From: an uncultured Actinoplanes sp.
Lineage (GTDB): Bacteria; Actinomycetota; Actinomycetes; Mycobacteriales; Micromonosporaceae
DNA length: 6,041 nucleotides
Direction of reading: 5' to 3'
Assembly (NCBI GenBank): GCA_934667465.1
Contig: CAKUMG010000396.1
Span: 1 to 6,041, forward strand
Position 1 is the stretch's first letter. Each line of letters opens with the position of its first letter. Under the pieces are notes generated by a model. It saw only the letters and a program-made list of their open reading frames with translations, had not been told where the DNA came from and did not search any database. Position numbers and translations under genes: made by a program. Positions 1-5,263 of the stretch are shown here, piece by piece.

Positions 1-882
1 ATGCAGGAGGGCGCAACGGGCACCATGGTGGAGGATCGGGCGGACGTGCCGGACCCTACAAAGCCGAATGGATTTTGGGAGATGATCGACCCCGACCTGA
101 TTGAGAAAATGCCGGAGGACGTGGTGGTTCACGCATGGTTTGAGCCGGATCACCGCTATAACGACCGCATGAGCGCCCTGCGCGACCGCCTGAGCCAATG
201 GGCCAGCATGGATCTTGGCATGGACTTGGGCTCCTTGCAGGTCGAAACGCAGGACGTGAAGGAAGAGGACTGGGCCGAGGTGTGGAAGCGGTTCTATAAG
301 CCCTTCCGCGCCGGAAAAACGCTGGTGGTCAAGCCCACTTGGGAGCACTATGACGAGCAGCCCGGCGATAAGATCATCGAGATCGACCCCGGTATGGCCT
401 TCGGCTCCGGTACCCATGAAACTACCTCCATGTGCCTTGGCTTTCTGGAGGACTATATGACGCCCGGCGCACGGGTCATCGACGTGGGCACGGGCAGCGG
501 CATCCTCGCCATCGGTGCGGCGCTGCTGGGCGCGAAGGACGTGCTGGCTATCGACATCGACCCCGTAGCGGTCAAGGTCGCGGCGGAAAATGTGGCGCAT
601 AACAACCTCACGGAGAAAGTTACCTGCGTGCAGGGCAATCTGCTGGAGAAGCACAGCGAGACCTGCGATCTGTGCGTGGCGAATATTATCGCGGACGTGA
701 TCTGCGGCTTTGCGGCGCCGCTCAAGAACCATATTACTCCCGGCGGAATGTTCATCTGCTCCGGCATTATCCGTGAGCGGGAACAGGATGTGCTGGACGC
801 GCTGGCCGCCGCTGGCTATGAGCTGGTGGAGGAGCGCAGGAAGGGCGAATGGGTCGCCATGATTAGCCGGAGGCCCGCCTGA
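1..882 (+). CDS. prmA: Ribosomal protein L11 methyltransferase, 5'-truncated by the window edge
   Basis: PrmA is a cytoplasmic SAM-dependent enzyme that methylates ribosomal protein L11. Numbering from the ATG at base 1, the segment IDPGMAFGSGTHETT (128-142) is the PrmA signature. The SAM-binding glycine loop DVGTGSG is at 161-167, the acidic strand AIDIDP at 183-188, and VANI at 226-229 is the post-motif loop that holds the substrate region. The frame is open to base 1. Family members normally have about 20-25 more residues before the MQEGATGT stretch, so the ATG at base 1 is probably an internal Met and the true start lies outside the window. The stop (TGA 880-882) overlaps the rsmE ATG by one base, which implies translational coupling. 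In Firmicutes prmA commonly follows dnaJ. Codon use is moderately GC-rich, unlike the DNA after 1915. Confidence 0.95.
   Translation: MQEGATGTMVEDRADVPDPTKPNGFWEMIDPDLIEKMPEDVVVHAWFEPDHRYNDRMSALRDRLSQWASMDLGMDLGSLQVETQDVKEEDWAEVWKRFYKPFRAGKTLVVKPTWEHYDEQPGDKIIEIDPGMAFGSGTHETTSMCLGFLEDYMTPGARVIDVGTGSGILAIGAALLGAKDVLAIDIDPVAVKVAAENVAHNNLTEKVTCVQGNLLEKHSETCDLCVANIIADVICGFAAPLKNHITPGGMFICSGIIREREQDVLDALAAAGYELVEERRKGEWVAMISRRPA
869..873 (+). promoter_or_regulatory. Shine-Dalgarno for rsmE
   Basis: GGAGG lies inside the last codons of prmA, 8 bases before the ATG at 882. It supports that start and the TGATG overlap arrangement. Confidence 0.75.
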
Positions 883-1613
883 TGCACCGCTTTTTTGTGG
901 ACGAGGCAGGATTTCAGGGCGGTATTGCCCGCTTGGAGGAATCGGATGCACGTCATGCCCAGCGGGTGCTGCGGCTGAACCCCGGCGAAGAGGTCGTGCT
1001 GATGGACGGTACGCGCCGCTTTTTGGGCGAGATCACCGACATGAGCGACGGCGTGACATGCCGCATGGTACGGGAGCTGCCGTCCAGCGAGGCGAATTTG
1101 CGGATCACGCTGTTTCAGGGACTGCCCAAGGCGGAAAAGATGGAGCTGATCGTCCAGAAGCTCACGGAGCTGGGGGCGGCGGAGGTCGTGCCGGTGGTCA
1201 TGCAGCGCTGCGTCATGCGCCTGACGGGCAAGGACGGCGAAAAAAAGCAGGAGCGTTGGCAGAAGATCGCCCGAGAAGCCACGAAGCAGTCCGGGCGCAC
1301 CGTGGAGCTGAAGGTGGACACACCTATCAGCATGAAGCAAATGCTGGCGCGGTTTGCGGACTTTGACGCGGTGCTGGTGCCGTGGGAGGACGCGGCGGGC
1401 TATGGCCTGCGGCGCTTCAGCATGGAGCGGCCCGAGGTGCACCGCATTGCGCTAGTTGTGGGCCCGGAGGGTGGCATGTCCCCCGAAGAGGTTCACGCCA
1501 TGGAGGAGGTCGGGGCTCGGCAGGTGACGCTGGGCCCGCGCATTCTGCGCACGGAGACGGCGGGCATTGCCGCAACGGCGGCGCTGTTGGCGCTCTACGG
1601 CGAAATGGAATAA
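882..1613 (+). CDS. rsmE: 16S rRNA (uracil(1498)-N(3))-methyltransferase
   Basis: RsmE uses SAM to methylate N3 of U1498 in 16S rRNA of the 30S subunit. At 243 residues it is full length for the family. The N-terminal PUA-like part (about 1-70) contains HAQRVLRL. The C-terminal SPOUT (knotted) methyltransferase domain carries KLTELG (93-98), the helix RWQKIAREATKQSGR (125-139), the SAM-site loop VVGPEGG (192-198), and the trefoil-knot motif LGPRILRTETA (217-227). All expected motifs are present. The start is fixed by the GGAGG at 869 and by the one-base overlap with prmA. The gene order prmA-rsmE-mtaB is typical of Firmicutes, which supports cotranscription as a housekeeping translation operon. 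Nothing in it looks damaged. Confidence 0.96.
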   Translation: MHRFFVDEAGFQGGIARLEESDARHAQRVLRLNPGEEVVLMDGTRRFLGEITDMSDGVTCRMVRELPSSEANLRITLFQGLPKAEKMELIVQKLTELGAAEVVPVVMQRCVMRLTGKDGEKKQERWQKIAREATKQSGRTVELKVDTPISMKQMLARFADFDAVLVPWEDAAGYGLRRFSMERPEVHRIALVVGPEGGMSPEEVHAMEEVGARQVTLGPRILRTETAGIAATAALLALYGEME

Positions 1614-1628
1614 GCAGAACAGAAGAAT

Positions 1629-1633
1629 GAGGG
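1629..1633 (+). promoter_or_regulatory. Shine-Dalgarno for the mtaB TTG start
   Basis: GAGGG sits 6 bases before the TTG at 1640 and extends into an AAGAG purine tract. The ATG at 1627 is in another frame and the MtaB motif begins only 8 residues after the TTG, so the TTG is the likely start. Confidence 0.6.
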
Positions 1634-1639
1634 AAGAGC

Positions 1640-1921
1640 TTGCAGACGGTTGCTTTTCATACGCTGGGATGTAAGGTGAACCAATACGATACCCAAGCCA
1701 TGCTGGAAAAGTTCAAGGCGGCGGGGTATACGGTGGTGCCCTTTGACGGCCCGGCGGACGTTTATGTATTGAATACCTGCACCGTGACGGGCACGGGCGA
1801 TAAGAAATCCATGCAGCTGACCCGGCGGCTGCGGCGGCAGAGCCCCAACAGCGAATTGGTGCTGTGCGGCTGTCTGGCACAGCGCATGGGTGCAGAGCTG
1901 CTGTCCACGGGGGCGCGGCTG
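1640..1921 (+). pseudogene. mtaB: tRNA (N(6)-L-threonylcarbamoyladenosine(37)-C(2))-methylthiotransferase, N-terminal fragment
   Basis: MtaB is a radical-SAM iron-sulfur enzyme that converts t6A37 to ms2t6A37 in ANN-decoding tRNAs. The visible part is the N-terminal methylthiotransferase (UPF0004) domain. Its three auxiliary-cluster cysteines are present: C11 in TLGCKVNQYD, C47 in NTCTVT and C78 in CGCLAQR. The CKVNQ form and the NTCTVT context favour MtaB over MiaB or RimO. Family members run to about 430-450 residues. Here similarity stops after about residue 92-96, before the radical-SAM CxxxCxxC, so this fragment cannot work by itself. It starts at TTG with a Shine-Dalgarno, 26 bases after rsmE, as expected for the third gene of the operon. 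The truncation coincides with the compositional break and is probably not biological. Confidence 0.88.
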
Positions 1922-2563
1922 ATCCTCGTCGCCCGGCGCCCAGGGCCCCTCGAGGAGACCGCCGCGTCGCTCCGGTCCGCCGGGGTGGCGGTCGAGACGA
2001 TGACCGCGGATCTCGCCGAGCGGGCGGAGGTGGCCCGGGTCGCCGCCCGGACCGACGCGGACATCCTGGTGAACTCCGCGGCGGTGAACCTGCGTCCCCC
2101 GATGGGGGAGCTCGCCGAGGCCGACTGGGACACCACGCTGGCCGCCAACCTCACCGCGCCGTTCCTGCTCGGCCAGCGGCTGGGGCCGGCGATGGCCGGG
2201 CGCGGCTGGGGGCGGATCATCAACGTGGTGTCGCAACAAGCCTTCCGGGCGTACGGCAACAGCGGCGCCTACGGTGCGGCCAAGGCGGGCCTGGTCGGGC
2301 TCACCCGTTCGCAGGCCGAGGCCTGGTCGCGCAGCGGCGTGACCTGCAACGCCGTCGCGCCAGGCGTGGTGCGCACCCCGCTGACCGAGGAGCTGGTGTT
2401 CGGCACCCCGGGCCGCGCCGAGGCCCACATGGCGCGCACGATGATCGGCCGCAATGGCCTCCCCGGGGATTTCGCCGGGTGTGCCGTTTATCTGGCGAGT
2501 GATGCCGCCGCCGCGGTGACGGGTCAGACACTCTTCGTCGACGGTGGATATTCCGCAACCTGA
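1640..2563 (+). CDS. Hybrid open reading frame: MtaB N-terminus joined in frame to an SDR C-terminus
   Basis: This single open frame of 307 codons (TTG 1640, TGA 2561-2563) is made of two unrelated proteins. Residues 1 to about 92 are the start of a tRNA methylthiotransferase; residues about 91-307 are the end of a short-chain dehydrogenase. Neither half has its full catalytic equipment. The MtaB half lacks the radical-SAM cluster motif and TRAM domain, and the SDR half lacks the nucleotide-binding TGxxxGxG loop. A natural functional fusion is therefore very unlikely. The abrupt change in third-position composition at the same point indicates two source genomes. An automatic annotator would probably call the whole frame an SDR family oxidoreductase. 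It is best treated as two gene fragments, described separately. Confidence 0.85.
   Translation: MQTVAFHTLGCKVNQYDTQAMLEKFKAAGYTVVPFDGPADVYVLNTCTVTGTGDKKSMQLTRRLRRQSPNSELVLCGCLAQRMGAELLSTGARLILVARRPGPLEETAASLRSAGVAVETMTADLAERAEVARVAARTDADILVNSAAVNLRPPMGELAEADWDTTLAANLTAPFLLGQRLGPAMAGRGWGRIINVVSQQAFRAYGNSGAYGAAKAGLVGLTRSQAEAWSRSGVTCNAVAPGVVRTPLTEELVFGTPGRAEAHMARTMIGRNGLPGDFAGCAVYLASDAAAAVTGQTLFVDGGYSAT
1907..1927 (+). other. Chimeric junction between clostridial-type and actinomycete-type DNA
   Basis: Left of this interval 23 of 90 mtaB codons end in A/T; right of it only 3 of 82 codons do (hand count). Homology switches from MtaB to SDR within the residues GARLIL. No terminal inverted repeats, target duplication, integrase or att-like sequence was seen at the switch. 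The exact base cannot be fixed, because either parent could plausibly encode these residues. A misassembly, chimeric clone or contamination is the simplest reading. Confidence 0.85.
1913..2563 (+). pseudogene. Short-chain dehydrogenase/reductase family oxidoreductase, C-terminal part
   Basis: Classical SDR proteins are cytoplasmic NAD(P)-dependent oxidoreductases of about 250 residues. Numbered in the hybrid frame, this part begins in the second Rossmann strand (LILVARR). It has the cofactor-side VNSAA loop at 144-148 (usually NNAG), catalytic Asn170 in AANLTAPF, catalytic Ser198 in VVSQQ, Tyr211 and Lys215 of the YxxxK motif, the PG turn at 241-242, and the C-terminal VTGQTLFVDGG signature (293-303). 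Roughly 30-40 N-terminal residues including the TGxxxGxG loop are absent because of the join. In its source genome the gene is probably intact. The substrate cannot be told from sequence. The SQQAF and RNGLP segments resemble the sugar/polyol- or gluconate-type SDR subgroup, but that is only an impression. The next gene starts 63 bases downstream with its own candidate promoter. Confidence 0.88.
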
Positions 2564-2568
2564 GCGAC

Positions 2569-2598
2569 CTGACCCCGGCCCCTCCGACGGGGTAAAGT
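2569..2598 (+). promoter_or_regulatory. Candidate promoter for the secreted coiled-coil protein
   Basis: A CTGACC hexamer (2569-2574) and TAAAGT (2593-2598, fitting TAnnnT) are separated by 18 bases. Initiation near 2605 would give a leader of about 22 bases containing the Shine-Dalgarno. A weak CCCC/GGGG hairpin (2579-2582 with 2589-2592) lies in the spacer. This is found by eye only. Confidence 0.3.
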
Positions 2599-2612
2599 CA
2601 CCGCGCTCACTC

Positions 2613-2618
2613 GGAGGT
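2613..2618 (+). promoter_or_regulatory. Shine-Dalgarno that selects the GTG start at 2627
   Basis: GGAGGT lies 8 bases before the GTG at 2627 but 17 bases before the in-frame ATG at 2636, so the GTG is preferred. Confidence 0.7.
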
Positions 2619-2626
2619 GGTAGATC

Positions 2627-3637
2627 GTGGCGGCGATGCTCGCGCACCGGCTGAAGCCTGTGCTCGCCCTGCTCACAGCGGCTGTCGTGCTGCTCGTGGC
2701 GGCTCCGGCCGCCCACGCGGCGCCGGACGAGGAGGGCGGAACCAAGGCCCTGCGTACGGCGCTGGAGTCCGCGTCCAAGGGTCACGTCCAGGCGAAGCAG
2801 AAGCTGGCTGCCTCCAAGAAGCGGCAGACCCAGCTCAAGGCCAAGCTCGAGGCCGCCGAGGCGAAGGAGGCCGGGCTGCGCGAGCGGGTCGGCCAGATCG
2901 CCGTCCGCAGCTACCAGCAGGGCCGGTTCAGCACGATGACGATGCTGCTCAACGGCGACGGCGCCGACGGCTTCATGGAGCGGGCGCTGCGCCTCGACCA
3001 GATGGCCCAGGTCGACGGCCTGGTCCTCGGCGACTACGCCGAGGCGGTCACGGTCGCCGAGAAGGCGACCAAGGCCATCGAGCTCGAGGTCAAGGAGCAG
3101 CAGAAGCAGGTCACCGTCATGGCCAAGAAGAAGCAGCAGGCGCAGAACGCGCTGGCTGCGGCCGGCGGCGGTGCCAGCTCGGCCGGCTTCATCAACGCCA
3201 ACTCGCCCGCGGCCAAGCCCGCACCGCGCAACAGCGACGGCTCGTGGCCCGGCGAGAGCTGCTCGGTGAAGGACCCCACCACCTCCGGCTGCCTCACGCC
3301 GCGCACGCTCAACGCTTACCAGCAGTCCCGGGCGGCGGGCTTCAAGCGCTACGCCTCGTGCTTCAGCGAGCGCGCGTCCGGTGAGCACCCCAAGGGCCGC
3401 GCCTGCGATCTCTCCGCCGCGACCGGCGGCTTCGAGAACGTCGACGCCTCCGGGGGCGACAAGACCTACGGCGACAATCTCGCCGCGTACTTCGTGAAGA
3501 ACGCCGACCGCCTCGGTGTGCTGTACGTGATCTGGTACCGGCAGATCTGGATGCCCGGCTCCGGCTGGAGCTCCTACAGCGGTTCGGGCGGCCCCAACGC
3601 CACCCACACCAACCACGTGCACCTCTCCATGTTGTAG
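2627..3637 (+). CDS. Secreted coiled-coil protein with ARB-07466/M15-like C-terminal domain
   Basis: This is a 336-residue exported protein starting at GTG. A signal peptide covers about 1-31: Arg/Lys at 8-10, a hydrophobic core at 11-26, and a likely cut after AHA31. Residues about 38-178 are Ala/Lys/Glu/Gln-rich coiled coil, with a middle segment (RSYQQG...LLNG...FMERALRLDQM, about 94-126) that resembles the N-terminal coiled coil of actinobacterial RipA/PcsB-type wall hydrolases. A low-complexity linker (180-205) leads to a C-terminal domain starting at SWPGESC. That domain has four cysteines (C212, C222, C245, C260), possibly two disulfides, and the pattern H254-x6-D261 (EHPKGRACDL) followed by H330 and H332 (NHVHLS). 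This matches the His/Asp/His metal-site layout of M15 (VanY-like) peptidases and the ARB-07466-type domain. The likely place of action is the cell wall. Peptidoglycan cleavage is inferred, not shown. The gene stands alone between promoter-like sites. Confidence 0.85.
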   Translation: MAAMLAHRLKPVLALLTAAVVLLVAAPAAHAAPDEEGGTKALRTALESASKGHVQAKQKLAASKKRQTQLKAKLEAAEAKEAGLRERVGQIAVRSYQQGRFSTMTMLLNGDGADGFMERALRLDQMAQVDGLVLGDYAEAVTVAEKATKAIELEVKEQQKQVTVMAKKKQQAQNALAAAGGGASSAGFINANSPAAKPAPRNSDGSWPGESCSVKDPTTSGCLTPRTLNAYQQSRAAGFKRYASCFSERASGEHPKGRACDLSAATGGFENVDASGGDKTYGDNLAAYFVKNADRLGVLYVIWYRQIWMPGSGWSSYSGSGGPNATHTNHVHLSML

Positions 3638-3660
3638 CGGGCGTCCTGCGGGGCTCAGAA

Positions 3661-3676
3661 GGTTCCCAGGTTCCCG
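3661..3676 (+). repeat. 8-base tandem direct repeat upstream of the next gene
   Basis: GGTTCCCA (3661-3668) is followed directly by GGTTCCCG (3669-3676), with 7 of 8 bases identical. It lies just before the -10-like TAGCAT at 3681, where an activator or repressor could bind. It may equally be chance in GC-rich DNA. Confidence 0.4.
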
Positions 3677-3680
3677 CCGG

Positions 3681-3686
3681 TAGCAT
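3681..3686 (+). promoter_or_regulatory. -10-like element suggesting a leaderless transcript
   Basis: TAGCAT fits TAnnnT and ends 7 bases before the ATG at 3694, so transcription would begin at about the A of the start codon. No Shine-Dalgarno is visible before this ATG. No good -35 hexamer was found 16-19 bases upstream. Confidence 0.4.
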
Positions 3687-3693
3687 TCCGCCG

Positions 3694-5196
3694 ATGGAGT
3701 CCCCGAGATCCCTCCCGAGCTGGCTGGCCACGGCGCTGGTCTTCTTCTCCAGCGCCGCGACGCTGGTCCTCGAGATCGTCGCGCTGCGCCTCGTGGGGCC
3801 CTACGTGGGCGTCACCCTGCAGGTCAGCAGCTCGGTCATCGGCGTCTCGCTGGCCGCCATCGCCTATGGGACCTGGGTGGGCGGGCGGCTCGCCGACCAG
3901 ATGGACCCGCGGCGGTTGCTGGCCCCGGCGTTCCTGCTGGCCGCGATCGCCACGGCGGTCACCCTGCCGCTGGTCCGCTGGGGCGGGGAGATCCTGCGCG
4001 GCGGTGCGGCGCCGGCGGTGCTGCTGCTCGCGGCGCTGGCCACGTTCATCCCCATGCTGCTGCTCTCCACGATCACGCCGCTGACCGTGAAGCTCCAGCT
4101 CAGCGATCTGAGCCGGACCGGCTCGGTGGTGGGTCGGCTCTCCAGCGTGGGCACCCTCGGCGGCATCACCGCCACCCTGGGCACCGGCTTCATCTTCGTG
4201 GCGGCCCTGCCGAGCAGCTGGATCGTGCTCGTGCTGGCCGGTCTGCTCGCCGTCGCGGGGTTCGCGCTCGCCTGGTACCTCAAGCGCCTCAACCCGGACC
4301 TGAAGCCCGAGGGCAAGCCGCGCACCCGGGCGGTGCTCGTCACGGTCGGGCTGATCGGCGGCGGGCTCGGTGCGACCGCGCCGACGCCGTGCGACGTGGA
4401 GACCGCGTACCACTGCGCGCAGGTCGTGGAGGACCCGAGCGTGCCGGGCGGGCGGACGCTGCTGCTCAACTCGGCGCGCCACTCGTACGTCGACCTGAAC
4501 GACCCGGAGCACCTCGAGTTCGCGTATGTGCAGTGGATCGGCGCCCTGGCCGACCTGCAGAAGACCCCGGTCGCGCCGCTCGACGCCCTGCACCTGGGCG
4601 GGGGCGGCTTCACCGTCCCGCAGTACATCGCGCACACCCGGCCCGGCAGCCGGCAGCTGGTGCTGGAGCTCGACGGCGGGCTCGTCGACCTGGACAAGCG
4701 CGAGCTGGGGCTGCGGACGAGCCCCGAGCTGCGGTCCCAGGTCGGCGACGCGCGAGTCGGGCTGTCCGAGCAGGCCGACGAGGCGTACGACTTCGTGGTG
4801 GGTGACGCGTTCGGGCACCTGGCCGTGCCGTGGCACCTCGCCACCCGCGAGATGGCCGCCGACATCGCCCGGGTGCTGCGGCCCACCGGCATGTACGCGC
4901 AGAACGTCATCGACTACCCGCCGGACCGCTTCATCAAGGCCGAGCTGGCGACCGTCCGGGCCGTCCTGCCGCACGTCGCCCTGATCGCGCCGAAGGAGGC
5001 CCTGGCCGGCGAGATCGGTGCCAACTTCGTGATCGTCGCCGCCAAGCAGCCGCTGCAGCCGGCCGCCATCCGCGACCGGCTCGACCTGGTCGACCAGCCC
5101 GTGGAGCTGCTGACGGGCGCTGAGCTCGACGCGTTCGTGGGCGATGCCAAGGTGCTCACCGACGACTACGCGCCGGTCGACCAGCTTCTCGGCTGA
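3694..5196 (+). CDS. Fused membrane (MFS-like) / spermidine-synthase-like protein
   Basis: This 500-residue protein has an N-terminal membrane part and a soluble C-terminal methyltransferase-fold domain. Hydrophobic spans lie at about 11-33, 43-63, 74-94, 107-130, 152-171, 174-196 and 212-230. The opening SSAATLVLEIVALRL is typical of the fused MFS/spermidine synthase family. Residues about 240-496 resemble the SpeE Rossmann domain: ALHLGGGG (298-305) is the glycine-rich loop, LVLELDGGLVDL (322-333) the acidic strand, and VVGDAFG (368-374) followed by PWHLATREM (379-387) the active-site strand. The usual SpeE catalytic DxxDP-type loop reads DAFG here, with Asp371 kept. Spermidine synthesis is therefore uncertain and the real substrate unknown. 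The domain probably faces the cytoplasm. The start at ATG 3694 lacks a Shine-Dalgarno but has a suitably placed -10. The gene is 56 bases downstream of the coiled-coil gene and 67 upstream of a kinase gene, with no evident shared function. Confidence 0.88.
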   Translation: MESPRSLPSWLATALVFFSSAATLVLEIVALRLVGPYVGVTLQVSSSVIGVSLAAIAYGTWVGGRLADQMDPRRLLAPAFLLAAIATAVTLPLVRWGGEILRGGAAPAVLLLAALATFIPMLLLSTITPLTVKLQLSDLSRTGSVVGRLSSVGTLGGITATLGTGFIFVAALPSSWIVLVLAGLLAVAGFALAWYLKRLNPDLKPEGKPRTRAVLVTVGLIGGGLGATAPTPCDVETAYHCAQVVEDPSVPGGRTLLLNSARHSYVDLNDPEHLEFAYVQWIGALADLQKTPVAPLDALHLGGGGFTVPQYIAHTRPGSRQLVLELDGGLVDLDKRELGLRTSPELRSQVGDARVGLSEQADEAYDFVVGDAFGHLAVPWHLATREMAADIARVLRPTGMYAQNVIDYPPDRFIKAELATVRAVLPHVALIAPKEALAGEIGANFVIVAAKQPLQPAAIRDRLDLVDQPVELLTGAELDAFVGDAKVLTDDYAPVDQLLG

Positions 5197-5226
5197 ACCG
5201 GACATCCTTCGCTTTTTCGCGGACCG

Positions 5227-5239
5227 GCCCTGACAGGGC
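5227..5239 (+). repeat. Perfect 5-bp-arm inverted repeat over the kinase promoter
   Basis: GCCCT-GAC-AGGGC is a perfect palindromic arrangement with a 3-base centre. It overlaps the -35-like CTGACA at 5230-5235, so it could be an operator. It has no following T-tract, which argues against a terminator for the gene upstream. Confidence 0.45.
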
Positions 5240-5257
5240 TGCCCCTCGGGCAACAAT
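5230..5257 (+). promoter_or_regulatory. Candidate promoter of the kinase gene, leaderless type
   Basis: CTGACA (5230-5235, 5 of 6 to TTGACA), a 16-base spacer, and AACAAT (5252-5257, 4 of 6 to TATAAT) end 6 bases before the ATG at 5264. Initiation would fall at or next to the start codon. No Shine-Dalgarno is seen upstream of this ATG. Confidence 0.45.
5241..5251 (+). repeat. Second small inverted repeat in the kinase promoter spacer
   Basis: GCCC-CTC-GGGC forms a 4-bp stem one base after the larger palindrome at 5227-5239, inside the -35/-10 spacer. Short GC stems are frequent by chance in this composition. Confidence 0.25.
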
Positions 5258-5263
5258 CAGCAC

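Noticed and set aside
1..3. ATG at base 1 as the true start of prmA
   Set aside because: PrmA homologues extend about 20-25 residues further at the N-terminus, and no upstream sequence is available to show a ribosome binding site.
1614..1639. Separate promoter between rsmE and mtaB
   Set aside because: The gap is 26 bases and is mostly ribosome-binding sequence. No -35/-10 pair was found, so operon readthrough is the simpler view.
1640..2563. A new bifunctional tRNA-modifying/oxidoreductase enzyme
   Set aside because: Both halves lack essential catalytic or cofactor motifs, and the join coincides with a sharp composition change that continues for thousands of bases.
2579..2592. Hairpin CCCC-TCCGAC-GGGG as an SDR terminator
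   Set aside because: The stem is only 4 bp and is followed by TAAAGTCA, with no T-tract. It is more likely incidental within the promoter spacer.
1595..3622. A 675-codon open frame on the minus strand
   Set aside because: It spans the chimeric junction and lies antisense to well-identified genes. Long antisense frames are expected opposite GC-rich coding DNA, and the translation is Arg/Gly/His-rich without recognisable domains.
5206..5222. T-rich run after the spermidine-synthase-like gene as a terminator
   Set aside because: The TTTTT run is flanked by only a 3-bp CGC/GCG pairing and does not follow a stable stem.
3655..5256. A 533-codon open frame on the minus strand
   Set aside because: It is antisense to the membrane/spermidine-synthase-like gene, with low-complexity Arg/Gln/His/Asp-rich content and no family motif. 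It is a composition shadow.
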